Source of the DNA: Cupriavidus sp. P-10
GTDB taxonomy: Bacteria > Pseudomonadota > Gammaproteobacteria > Burkholderiales > Burkholderiaceae
Assembly: GCF_003402535.2 (NCBI RefSeq)
Contig: NZ_AP025170.1
Span: forward strand, 620,001-684,000
Reading direction: 5' to 3'
Length of the DNA: 64,000 bases
Shown here: positions 15,758 through 23,452 of the stretch, piece by piece
How the letters are laid out: every line of letters starts with the position of its first letter
Position numbering within the stretch: position 1 is the first letter of the stretch
The notes under the pieces: model-generated
Seen by the model: only the letters and a program-made list of their open reading frames with translations
What the model was told of the DNA's origin: nothing
Database searches by the model: none
Position numbers and translations under genes: made by a program

Positions 15758-16579
15758 ATGAACAAGTGGTTCCGATGGGCGTTTCCGCAGGCCCAGGCAA
15801 TCGTGTCGCCAGGACCGGCGGCAGTGGAGAGCATGAACGGCAACGCCGCACTGGCATTCGACACCATCAGCAATGCGCGCGACCTTGGCGGGCTGCGCGG
15901 CGCCGCCGGACGGCGCGTGCGCAACGGCCGGCTGTACCGCAGCGGCAACCCGGCGCTGGCCAGCACGGCCGACCTGGACCGGCTGCATGCGCTCGATCTC
16001 GACACGGTGGTCGACTTCCGTTCGTCCGGCGAGAAGTCGCCGGACGAAGCCGCCTTCGGCGCGCGCTTCAACTGGGTGGCGGTGCCGGTGCTCGATGGCA
16101 GCATGGCGATGGACGTGCTGATGCCGCGCCTGCGCACCAGCACGCCGGCGCAGATCGACGGCTTCATGCTTGACGTCTACCGCGATTTCCCGGTGCGCTA
16201 CCGCGACGCCTTCGCCGGCTTCATGCAGACCGCGCAGCAGGGCAAGACGCTGCTGTTCCACTGCACCGCGGGCAAGGACCGCACCGGTTTTGCCTCGCTG
16301 TTGCTGCTGTCGGCGCTGGGCGTGGCGCAGGACGATATCCTCGCCAACTACCTGGAATCGAACCAGCGCAATGCCCGCTTCAACGAGACCGCGCTGGCGC
16401 GCATGGCGCAGCTGGGCGTGAGCGCCGAGGCCATGATGCCGCTGCTCGAAGTCCGCGCCAGCTATCTGGATGCCTCGCTGCAGGCGATCGAGCAGGGTTG
16501 GGGCAGCGTCGACAACTACCTGGGCGACGCGCTTGCCGTCGACGTCGCGCAGCTGCGCGCGCACTACCTGGAAGACTGA
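15758..16579 (+). CDS. Tyrosine-protein phosphatase (Y_phosphatase3 family)
   Basis: 273 aa from ATG 15758, with GGGAG upstream. The N terminus carries the NARDLGGL and LYRSGN signatures of the family, and the P-loop is HCTAGKDRTG with nucleophile C169 and R175. DFRSSGEKSPDEA is the general-acid region. There is no signal peptide. Relatives dephosphorylate phosphotyrosine and, in some cases, phosphoinositides; the substrate here is unknown. It sits between the RRM-like gene and the ackA remnant. Confidence 0.88.
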   Translation: MNKWFRWAFPQAQAIVSPGPAAVESMNGNAALAFDTISNARDLGGLRGAAGRRVRNGRLYRSGNPALASTADLDRLHALDLDTVVDFRSSGEKSPDEAAFGARFNWVAVPVLDGSMAMDVLMPRLRTSTPAQIDGFMLDVYRDFPVRYRDAFAGFMQTAQQGKTLLFHCTAGKDRTGFASLLLLSALGVAQDDILANYLESNQRNARFNETALARMAQLGVSAEAMMPLLEVRASYLDASLQAIEQGWGSVDNYLGDALAVDVAQLRAHYLED

Positions 16580-16624
16580 CGCGCCGCCTCGCTCAAAGTC
16601 CGAATGCCCTGAAGCCCTGAAGCA

Positions 16625-16765
16625 TTAAAGCCGCCCGCATTCGCGCAGGATGCGGGCGGTACTCAGCGCGATCATCCCTTCTTCATCGGTCGGCAGCACC
16701 AGCACCGGCACGCGGCTTCAGCCCGGATTCGCCATAGAGCATCGACTGGATCTCGGCCGGCTTAT
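16625..16765 (-). pseudogene. Remnant of acetate kinase (ackA), internally deleted
   Basis: On the minus strand, the last codons before TAA at 16627-16625 read VPVLVLPTDEEGMIALSTAR, then ILRECGRL, which is an acetate-kinase C terminus (PTxEE-MIA-DT). Just upstream, in another frame, KPAEIQSMLYGESGLK matches the central EIExLLYxxSGL region of AckA. The piece between these two is missing, so this is a deleted, frameshifted relic. A 10-bp inverted repeat (16631-16640 with 16650-16659) lies inside it. The rest of the 16580-16913 gap holds nothing coding. Confidence 0.65.
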
Positions 16766-16913
16766 ACCGAGACCTCACCGCCGGTGCCTTGCACCGCGCC
16801 ACGTCGGCTGCTAGGCTTTATTTTAGTTGCAGTGCAACATGCGCCACTCCGGCCTGCGCCACCAGCGTGCACACCCGCAACAGGCGCGAACAGGCGCCAA
16901 CAGGGGAAGTGGA

Positions 16914-19292
16914 ATGACCGCTCGCATACCCGCCGGTCCGTCTCAGCGCGGCACCGGCCCCTCCACGCGCCCGTCCGCCGACGGCGCCAACCCCTACCTG
17001 GGGCAGCCGGCTCTGGAGTACTTCGCCGATGCCTGGCAACGCTCGGTGCTGTTGCTGGATATCCTGCGCCAGCGCGGCAACGAGTCCTCCGAACATGAGC
17101 GCGAAGGCATGCCTGCGGTGCTGGTGTTCGAGCACGAACTGCTGGCCGACGGACGTGAACTGTCCGAGCCCGTCAACTACGCGCTGCTGCGCATCATCCC
17201 GCCTGCCGCCAGTCCCACCGACCCAACCAAGCGCGCCTTCGTGGTGATCGACCCGCGTGCGGGCCACGGCCCGGGCATCGGCGGTTTCAAGGCTGACAGC
17301 GAGATCGGCATCGCGCTGCGCACCGGCCACCCTTGCTACTTCATCACCTTCTACCAGGAGCCGTGCCCTGGGCAGACCATTGAATCGGTCGCGCGCGCCG
17401 AGGCGCATTTCCTGCGGCTCGTCAGCGAGCGCCACCCCGACGCGCCGGGCAAGCCCTTTATCGTCGGCAACTGCCAGGCCGGCTGGGCCCTGATGATCCT
17501 GGCTGCGGTGGCGCCCGAGCGCTGCGGGCCGCTGCTGGTCGCCGGCGCGCCGCTGGCGTATTGGTCAGGCGTGCGCGGGCGCAATCCGATGCGCTACAGC
17601 GGCGGGCTGCTGGGCGGCTCGTGGCTCGCGTCGCTGACCGCCGACATGGGCAACGGGCGCTTCGACGGCGCCTGGCTGGTGCAGAACTTCGAGAAGCTCA
17701 ATCCCGCCAACACGCTGTGGTCAAAGCTCTACGACGTCTACGCCAGGGCCGATACCGAAGGCCCGCGCTTCCTGGAATTCGAGCGCTGGTGGGGCGGCCA
17801 CTTCCTGATGAACCGGGAAGAGATCGACTGGATCGTGCAGAACCTGTTCGTCGGAAACCGCCTGACCGCGGGGCAGGTGCGCAGCAGTGACGGCAAGACC
17901 GAGGTCGACCTGCGCAACGTGCGCTCGCCGGTGATCGTGTTCGCATCGTGGGGGGACAACATCACGCCGCCGCAGCAGGCGCTGAACTGGATCCCCGATC
18001 TCTACGCCACCGATGAAGAGCTGGTGGCCAACGACCAGGTCATTGTCTATTGCCTGCATCCGACCGTCGGCCACCTCGGCATCTTTGTCTCGGCCGGTGT
18101 CGCCAACCGCGAGCACAGCGAACTGTTCTGCGCGCTTGACCTGATCGACGTGCTGCCGCCGGGCCTGTACGAGGCCAGGATCGAGGACGTCGCGCCGGAC
18201 ATGCCGCACCGCGACCTGGTCGAAGGGCGCTACCTGGTGCGCTTCGAGCGCCGCAGCGTGACCGACATCCTGGCGCTGGACGACGGACGCGAGGACGAGC
18301 GCGCCTTCGAGGTGGTGCGCCGCGTCGCCGAAGTCAACCAGCACCTCTACGACACCTTTGTCTCGCCGTGGGTGCGCGGGATGTCGAGCGAACTCAGCGC
18401 GCAATGGATGCGCAATATGCATCCGGCCCGGCTGGAGCGTTCGCTGGCCACCGACATGAACCCGTGGATGGCGTGGATCGGCGCCCTCGCGCCGATGGTG
18501 CGCGCGCACCGCACGCCGGTATCGCCGGACAACCCGTTCCTGACGATGGAGAAGGCGGCGTCGGCGCAGATCGTCAGCGCGCTGGACCAGTTCCGCGACG
18601 TGCGCGACGCCTGGTACGAGCAGGCCTTCGAGGCCATCTACAACTCGCCGGCGATGGCCGCGCTGGTGGGGCTGCAGGCGCAGCCGCCGGTCAATACCGA
18701 ATCGCCGGTCACGCAGGCATTGCGCAAGGAACTGGCTGAACGCCGGCTGCACGACGCCGAGGCCGCGATCGAGCAGGGCGGCAAGCTGGAGGCCTTCGTG
18801 CGCGTGCTGGCCTACGTGGCCGACCGGCCCAGTTCGATCGAGGAACGGCCCTTCAACCTGCTGCGCCGGTTCGCGCGCGAGCAGCCCGAGACCGCGGGGC
18901 AGGTAAGCCTGGCCAGGTTCAAGCAGGTGGTGCGCCAGCAGACCTTCATCGTGCAGCGCTATCCGCAGCATGCGGTGCAGGCGCTGCCGGCATTGGTGCA
19001 GGACCGCGAAATGCGACGCCGGCTGATGATCGCGGTGCACCAGGTCATGACGCTGGACCACCCGCTCGAAGGCGAGCGGCTGGCGCGCTACCGCGAAGTG
19101 AGCGAGGTGCTGGGCACGCGCCACCCGCTGCGTTCCGCCAAAGACGACGGCGAGGCCGTGGCCGGCAGCGAGGTGTCCGAAGTGCGCGAGGTGCCCGAGG
19201 TGCCCGAGGTGCCCGAGGCACCCGAAGCGGCCAGCAAGCCGCAGGCATCGCGCGCGGTGCAGCGCAAGGCGGCGCCGCGGCCGGGTAGCTGA
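16914..19292 (+). CDS. DUF3141 PhaC-like alpha/beta-hydrolase
   Basis: 792 aa from ATG 16914. The N-terminal half resembles class III-type PHA synthases: a GNCQAG nucleophile elbow with C187 in the lipase-box-like site, the acidic residue in SWGDNITPPQQAL, and the histidine in HPTVGHLGIFVS. The C-terminal half is helical and ends in a low-complexity EVxEVxEVP repeat. Family members usually sit beside a bifunctional enoyl-CoA hydratase/phosphate acetyltransferase, ackA and fabI, and their role is not settled. Here those partners are lost or reduced to relics. The gene itself is intact and has a strong ribosome site. Confidence 0.85.
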   Translation: MTARIPAGPSQRGTGPSTRPSADGANPYLGQPALEYFADAWQRSVLLLDILRQRGNESSEHEREGMPAVLVFEHELLADGRELSEPVNYALLRIIPPAASPTDPTKRAFVVIDPRAGHGPGIGGFKADSEIGIALRTGHPCYFITFYQEPCPGQTIESVARAEAHFLRLVSERHPDAPGKPFIVGNCQAGWALMILAAVAPERCGPLLVAGAPLAYWSGVRGRNPMRYSGGLLGGSWLASLTADMGNGRFDGAWLVQNFEKLNPANTLWSKLYDVYARADTEGPRFLEFERWWGGHFLMNREEIDWIVQNLFVGNRLTAGQVRSSDGKTEVDLRNVRSPVIVFASWGDNITPPQQALNWIPDLYATDEELVANDQVIVYCLHPTVGHLGIFVSAGVANREHSELFCALDLIDVLPPGLYEARIEDVAPDMPHRDLVEGRYLVRFERRSVTDILALDDGREDERAFEVVRRVAEVNQHLYDTFVSPWVRGMSSELSAQWMRNMHPARLERSLATDMNPWMAWIGALAPMVRAHRTPVSPDNPFLTMEKAASAQIVSALDQFRDVRDAWYEQAFEAIYNSPAMAALVGLQAQPPVNTESPVTQALRKELAERRLHDAEAAIEQGGKLEAFVRVLAYVADRPSSIEERPFNLLRRFAREQPETAGQVSLARFKQVVRQQTFIVQRYPQHAVQALPALVQDREMRRRLMIAVHQVMTLDHPLEGERLARYREVSEVLGTRHPLRSAKDDGEAVAGSEVSEVREVPEVPEVPEAPEAASKPQASRAVQRKAAPRPGS
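19165..19230. repeat. In-frame repeat encoding Glu-Val-Pro units
   Basis: The 9-bp unit GAGGTGCCC is repeated in frame near the 3' end of the DUF3141 gene, giving a glutamate-rich tail. It is compositionally unlike the rest of the gene. Confidence 0.7.
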
Positions 19293-19295
19293 GTG

Positions 19296-19336
19296 GTGCC
19301 AGGTGGAGCGCCAGGTGGTCCGCCAGGTGGTGCCCT
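19296..19336. repeat. 12-bp imperfect tandem repeat between DUF3141 and the fabI relic
   Basis: GCCAGGTGG recurs every 12 bp, three to four times, in the short interval after the DUF3141 stop. It lies at the probable deletion junction. Confidence 0.6.
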
Positions 19337-19373
19337 CAGCAGTCCTGCGTGAAGTCTTCCCCCGGAGGCATCG

Positions 19374-19582
19374 ATGGTCAACGTTTCCAACCCGCCGCTC
19401 GCCGGCGCCCGCGTGCTGGTGGCGGGCGTCGCCTGGCCGATGCTGCAGGGCGCGCGCCGCTGGGCGAGGTGGTCGACATCATGGACGTCGGCTTTGCCAC
19501 TGCCTACCTGGCCACGCCGTACGCGCGGCGCATCTCGGGCAATACGGTGTACGTCGATGGCGGCGTGCACATCATGGCGTAG
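19374..19582 (+). pseudogene. Remnant of enoyl-ACP reductase (fabI) with internal deletion
   Basis: The ribosome site (GGAGG) and the first ~20 codons from ATG 19374 read MVNVSNPPLAGARVLVAGVA, a FabI N terminus with the first strand of the Rossmann fold. From about 19454, in a different frame, APLGEVVDIMDVGFATAYLA continues to a NTVYVDGGVHIMA end and a stop at 19582, which is a FabI C terminus. Roughly 190 central codons, including the Tyr/Lys catalytic region, are gone. It cannot encode a functional reductase. Confidence 0.75.
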
Positions 19583-19588
19583 CGGGTC

Positions 19589-19831
19589 ATGCAGATACTG
19601 ATCCGCGGCTTGCCCCGCGACGTCACCGAAGCCATGCTGCAGGACAAGCTCTGCATCTATGCGCCGGTCAGGTCCGTGGAGATCCTGCGCGACGGCGATC
19701 CCGAGCGCCCGTGGGCATGGGTCGACCTTGACATCGACCGGATCGCTGCCTTGCGCCTGCTGCGCCAGTTCGACCGCCAGTCCTTCAAAGGCGGCGTGAT
19801 GCGCTGGTATATCCCCATGCACCAGGAATGA
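19589..19831 (+). CDS. RRM-like mini-protein, copy B
   Basis: 80 aa from ATG 19589, starting MQILIRGLPRDVTEAMLQDK. It shares length and layout with the protein at 15463: an ILIRGL strand, a helix, APVRSVEILRDGDPERPWAW then VDLD, and a final MRWYIP. Similarity to an RNA-recognition motif is clearer here (LPRDVTEAMLQDKL resembles the helix after RNP2). It follows the fabI relic by 6 nt and precedes modE. Function is unknown. Confidence 0.75.
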   Translation: MQILIRGLPRDVTEAMLQDKLCIYAPVRSVEILRDGDPERPWAWVDLDIDRIAALRLLRQFDRQSFKGGVMRWYIPMHQE

Positions 19832-19904
19832 ATGCCCGGGAAAGGGATTACCATAGCCGCGTCTGCCACTCTGTCACGGCACCGGCCCACGGTGCCTCTC
19901 CTCC

Positions 19905-20699
19905 ATGCTTGAACTCCAGGGAGCCATCTGGTTCCGCTCCGGCTCGCAAGACTGGGGCGGCAAGGACCGCATCGCGCTGCTGGCCGCCATCGGCGAGCAC
20001 GGCTCGATCACCGCGGCCGCGCGCGCGGTCGGCATCAGCTACAAGGCCGCGTGGGACGCCATCGACCTGATGAACAACAGCGCCGGCGAAGCGCTGGTGG
20101 TGCGCGCCGCCGGCGGCAAGGGCGGTGGCGGCACGCGCCTGACCGCGCGCGGCGAGCAGCTGATCCGCACCTACCGCGCGCTCGAGGACGAGCACCGGCG
20201 CTTTGTCGCGCAGCTGTCGCGGCTGGGAGAGGGCGCGGCTGACGATATCCACCTGATGAGGCGAATGATGATCAAGACCAGTGCGCGCAACAAGCTGTTC
20301 GGGCGCGTGGCCAGTGTGCGCGGCGGCGCGGTCAACGACGAGGTGGTGCTGGCGCTGCCGGGCGGCCAGCAGATCGTGTCGACGATCACGCATGAAAGCG
20401 TCGAGGCGCTGGAGCTGGCCGAAGGCGTGGAGGCATTTGCGCTGATCAAGGCGTCATCGGTGCTGGTGGGCCTGCCCGATCCGGGCGTGCGGCTGTCTGC
20501 GCGCAACCAGCTGCCGGGTGTGGTGTCGCGCGTGATGCCGGGCGCGGTCAATGCGGAGGTGGTGATCGAGCTGGATGGCGGCGGCACCATCGCGGCGATC
20601 GTCACCAATGGCAGTGTCGAGACGCTGGAGCTTGCCGTGGGTGTGCCGGCGGTGGCGGTGTTCAAGGCGTCTAGCGTGATCCTGGGGGTGGTGGGGTGA
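19905..20699 (+). CDS. modE: ModE, molybdate-responsive transcriptional regulator
   Basis: 264 aa. Residues 1-110 form a winged helix (ALLAAIGEHGSITAAARAVG, SYKAAWDAIDLMN). Two Mop/TOBE domains follow (SARNKLFGRVASVRGGAVND and SARNQLPGVVSRVMPGAVNA), each with the molybdate-binding SARN-G pattern. Molybdate-loaded ModE represses molybdate uptake genes; the probable operator is at 23040-23063 before modA. The gene is convergent with modC, which ends 28 bp away. The start has no good Shine-Dalgarno sequence. Confidence 0.93.
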   Translation: MLELQGAIWFRSGSQDWGGKDRIALLAAIGEHGSITAAARAVGISYKAAWDAIDLMNNSAGEALVVRAAGGKGGGGTRLTARGEQLIRTYRALEDEHRRFVAQLSRLGEGAADDIHLMRRMMIKTSARNKLFGRVASVRGGAVNDEVVLALPGGQQIVSTITHESVEALELAEGVEAFALIKASSVLVGLPDPGVRLSARNQLPGVVSRVMPGAVNAEVVIELDGGGTIAAIVTNGSVETLELAVGVPAVAVFKASSVILGVVG

Positions 20700-20727
20700 G
20701 GGTGGCATGCTGACGCCGCGCCGGCGC

Positions 20728-21462
20728 TCAGGCCACGCGCGCCGACAGCGGCGCGTAGACCGGCGCATGGTGGCGGCTGTCGCCGCTGCCGAAGATGCGG
20801 CCTTCGCGGATCTCGAGCACGTGGTCGCCCAGCGCTTCAACGTCGGCGGGATCGTGCGAGATCACCAGCATGGGCACGTCAAGGCTCGACTGCAGCGTGC
20901 GCAGCTCTGCGCGCATGCGTGCGCGCAGCGCGGGATCGAGCGCCGAGAACGGTTCGTCGAGCAGCACGATATCGGGCTGCGCCACCAGCGCGCGCGCCAG
21001 CGCCACGCGCTGCTTCTGCCCGCCGGAAATCTCGGCAGGATAGTTGCCGACGATCTCGTTCAGCCCGAAGGCATCGATCCAGCGCCGGGCTTCCGGCGGG
21101 ATCGCGCCGCGGCGCGGGTTGCGCCAGCCGCGCGCCAGCCCGAAGGCGATGTTCTGGCCGACCGTCAGGTGCGGGAACAGCGCGTATTCCTGGAACAGGT
21201 AGGCCACGCGGCGCTCTTGCGGGCGTACGTCGATGCCCGCCTCGCTGTCGAACAACGTGCGCCCGTTCAGTTCGATGCGGCCGCTGTCGGGCGCGAGCAG
21301 CCCGGCGATGGCGCGCAGCGTCAGGCTCTTGCCGGCGCCGGACGGCCCGAACAGCGCGATGCGGCGGCTGTCGGAGTCGAAATCGATATCAAGCGAAAAC
21401 TGCCGGTCGGCCGACACCATCTGCTTGCGGATACTGACGTGCATGCCCATGGCGTTCCTCAC
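20728..21462 (-). CDS. modC: ModC, molybdate ABC transporter ATP-binding protein
   Basis: 244 aa. Walker A is GPSGAGKS, the Q-loop lies in FQEYALFPHLTV, the signature is ISGGQKQRVALARAL, and Walker B is VLLDEPFSALDP. The protein stops soon after the nucleotide-binding domain, so it lacks the C-terminal Mop domain of E. coli ModC; regulation by molybdate binding would rest on ModE. It overlaps modB by 4 nt. The first ATG is used; ATG 21450 is a possible alternative. Confidence 0.93.
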   Translation of the reverse strand: MRNAMGMHVSIRKQMVSADRQFSLDIDFDSDSRRIALFGPSGAGKSLTLRAIAGLLAPDSGRIELNGRTLFDSEAGIDVRPQERRVAYLFQEYALFPHLTVGQNIAFGLARGWRNPRRGAIPPEARRWIDAFGLNEIVGNYPAEISGGQKQRVALARALVAQPDIVLLDEPFSALDPALRARMRAELRTLQSSLDVPMLVISHDPADVEALGDHVLEIREGRIFGSGDSRHHAPVYAPLSARVA

Positions 21463-22172
21463 CGTACCGCGCGCGGGCGCAGGCGCCGGCGTTCATACAC
21501 TTCAGCGGGATTGCGCGCGGCGGCGGGCACCAGCCGACCGGCGACCACCAGCAGCAGCACGCAGGTGACCGAAGTCACCAGCACCAGCAGGTTGGCGGTG
21601 TTGTCGTCGCCGGCCTGCACGGCCTCATAAATTGCCACCGACAGGGTCTGGGTGCGCCCGGGCAGGTTGCCGGCGATCATCAGCGTGGCGCCGAATTCGC
21701 CCAGCGCGCGCGCGAATGCCAGCAGCACGCCGGCGATGATGCCGCGCGCGGCCAGCGGCAGCGTCACGCGGAAGAAGATGCCGGATTCGGAAACGCCCAT
21801 CACGCGTGCGGCGTTTTCCAGCTGGTGGTCGACGCCTTCAAACGCAGCGCGGGCCGACTTGAGCACCAGCGGGAAGGCCACGATGGTCGAAGCCAGCACC
21901 GCGCCCTGCCAGGTGAAGACCAGTTCGATGCCGAGGCTGGACAGCCACTCGCCAAACACGCCACGCCGGCCCACCAGCACCAGCAGGTAGTAGCCGAGCA
22001 CGGTGGGCGGCAGCACCAGCGGCAGCGTCAGCACCGCGTCGACCACGTCGCGCAGCGGCGAGCGCCAGCGCGCCAGCGCCCACGCGGCGCCGACGCCAAG
22101 CACGGCGTTCAGCGCGGTGGCCCAGCCGGCAACCTTCAGCGACAGCAGCAGCGGTACCCAGACGGCATCCAT
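21459..22172 (-). CDS. modB: ModB, molybdate ABC transporter permease
   Basis: 237 aa with about five to six membrane segments and the coupling EAA-like loop FALGEFGATLMIAGN-type sequence (here ARALGEFGATLMIAGNLPG). It forms the inner-membrane channel with ModC and receives molybdate from ModA. modA lies 13 nt upstream and modC overlaps downstream, so the three genes are one operon. Confidence 0.94.
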   Translation of the reverse strand: MDAVWVPLLLSLKVAGWATALNAVLGVGAAWALARWRSPLRDVVDAVLTLPLVLPPTVLGYYLLVLVGRRGVFGEWLSSLGIELVFTWQGAVLASTIVAFPLVLKSARAAFEGVDHQLENAARVMGVSESGIFFRVTLPLAARGIIAGVLLAFARALGEFGATLMIAGNLPGRTQTLSVAIYEAVQAGDDNTANLLVLVTSVTCVLLLVVAGRLVPAAARNPAEVYERRRLRPRAVR

Positions 22173-22185
22173 GGCGTGGCGGAAA

Positions 22186-22983
22186 TCAGGGCTTGTGGAA
22201 GCCGTAGCGCGCCAGGATGGCCTGGCCTTCCGGCGACGCCACGAAGTCGACGAACTGCGCCGCTTCCTTCTGCTGGCGGGTCTGGCTGGTGACGGCGATG
22301 GGGTAGGTCACCGGGGTGCGGCTGGGCACGCGCACGGCGACCTTGACCTTGTCGGGCATCAGCGTGGCGTCGGTGGCAAAGACGAAGCCGGCCTCGACCT
22401 CGCCGCGCGCCACGTAGTCCAGGCTCTGGCGCACGTTCTGCGCGGGCACGCCCTTGGCGGCGACCGCGTCCCACAGCCCGGCGGCTTCCAGCGCGCCGCG
22501 GGTGTAGCGGCCGACCGGTACCGAGGCCGGGTTGCCATAGGCGATGCGCTTCACTTCCGGCCTGGTCAGGTCCTGCAGCGAGCCGATGTTCAGCTTGCTG
22601 TCCGACGGCACGATCAGCACCACCTCGTTGGCGGCGAAATTGCGGCGCGAGGCGGGCGCAATCACCTTCTCGGTCTCGGCCTTGTTCATCGCTTCCTGGT
22701 CGGCGGAGGCAAACACGTCGGCCGGCGCGCCCTTGACGATCTGCTGCATCAGCACGTCCGACGCGCCGAAGTTCAGCACCACCTTGGTCCCGGGATGGGC
22801 GCGCTCGTAGGTCTCGGCCAGCGACTTGAAGGCGTTGGTCAGGCTGGCGGCGGCGGACACCACCAGGTCGGCGCCGAAGGCCGGCGCGGCGGGCAGGGCC
22901 AGCGCCAGGGCGGCCAGCATGGCACCGGCGGCGCCGGCGAGAACGGAGCGGCGCCCGGTACGGGCGGAGCGGAACGCGGACAT
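22186..22983 (-). CDS. modA: ModA, periplasmic molybdate-binding protein
   Basis: 265 aa. Residues 1-35 are a signal peptide with an arginine pair (GRRSVLAGAAGAMLA), so Tat export is possible. The mature part has the ModA signature VVSAAASLTNAFKSLAETYE, NFGASDVLMQQI and the DVFASADQEAMN region. It captures molybdate (and probably tungstate) for ModBC. It is the first gene of modABC. Confidence 0.94.
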   Translation of the reverse strand: MSAFRSARTGRRSVLAGAAGAMLAALALALPAAPAFGADLVVSAAASLTNAFKSLAETYERAHPGTKVVLNFGASDVLMQQIVKGAPADVFASADQEAMNKAETEKVIAPASRRNFAANEVVLIVPSDSKLNIGSLQDLTRPEVKRIAYGNPASVPVGRYTRGALEAAGLWDAVAAKGVPAQNVRQSLDYVARGEVEAGFVFATDATLMPDKVKVAVRVPSRTPVTYPIAVTSQTRQQKEAAQFVDFVASPEGQAILARYGFHKP

Positions 22984-23039
22984 GGGATCCTCAGCGAAGC
23001 GGCCAGTAAAGCTGGCGCTGGTATGGGTGGACTGTCAGG

Positions 23040-23063
23040 CGCAATATACGTCCGTATATAGCG
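23040..23063. promoter_or_regulatory. ModE operator upstream of modA
   Basis: CGCAATATACG (23040-23050) and CGTATATAGCG (23053-23063) form an inverted repeat with one mismatch around TC, matching the CGnTATAT-N-ATATAnCG style of ModE boxes. It lies 57 bp before the modA start, where a repressor would block the promoter. Confidence 0.8.
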
Positions 23064-23162
23064 GTGCGTCAATGATGCACCCTGCGCGCTGTTGTGGGTA
23101 TTCCGGCGGGGATAAGTGCGGTATCAGGGGCTGCGAATGTGCCCCAAGGGGGGAAGGTCGGG

Positions 23163-23187
23163 AGCTGGCGCCATTGCAGCGCCAGCT
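23163..23187 (-). terminator. Stem-loop after the DUF1059 gene
   Basis: Perfect 9-bp arms AGCTGGCGC (23163-23171) and GCGCCAGCT (23179-23187) with a 7-nt loop, just downstream of the DUF1059 stop. There is no U-run on that strand. Confidence 0.5.
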
Positions 23188-23197
23188 TGTTCCGGTT

Positions 23198-23392
23198 TCA
23201 GGCCGGCGGGTTGCCTTCTTTGAACAACGACTTCAACTGGGTGCGCAGTTCGGGGGTGTCCTGGTGCTGGTGCACCGCGACTGCGTGCTGGACCGCGGCT
23301 TCGAGTAGTTCGTCTTCACTGTCGGCGCTCAGCGCAACCGTGCAGCCAATGTCGCTCGGGTAATCGCGGCAATCGATAAACTTGCGTCCCAT
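23198..23392 (-). CDS. DUF1059 small protein
   Basis: 64 aa from ATG 23392 with AGGAGG directly upstream. MGRKFIDCRDYPSDIGCTVA and a HAVAVHQH segment are the DUF1059 pattern; two cysteines and the histidines could bind a metal. Function is unknown. It has its own terminator-like stem-loop and probably its own promoter. Confidence 0.8.
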   Translation of the reverse strand: MGRKFIDCRDYPSDIGCTVALSADSEDELLEAAVQHAVAVHQHQDTPELRTQLKSLFKEGNPPA

Positions 23393-23452
23393 GGTGCCTC
23401 CTGTCACCGGCCGCGCGGCCGGCGTATCCAGTATAGGCAGGGGGACCGGCCA

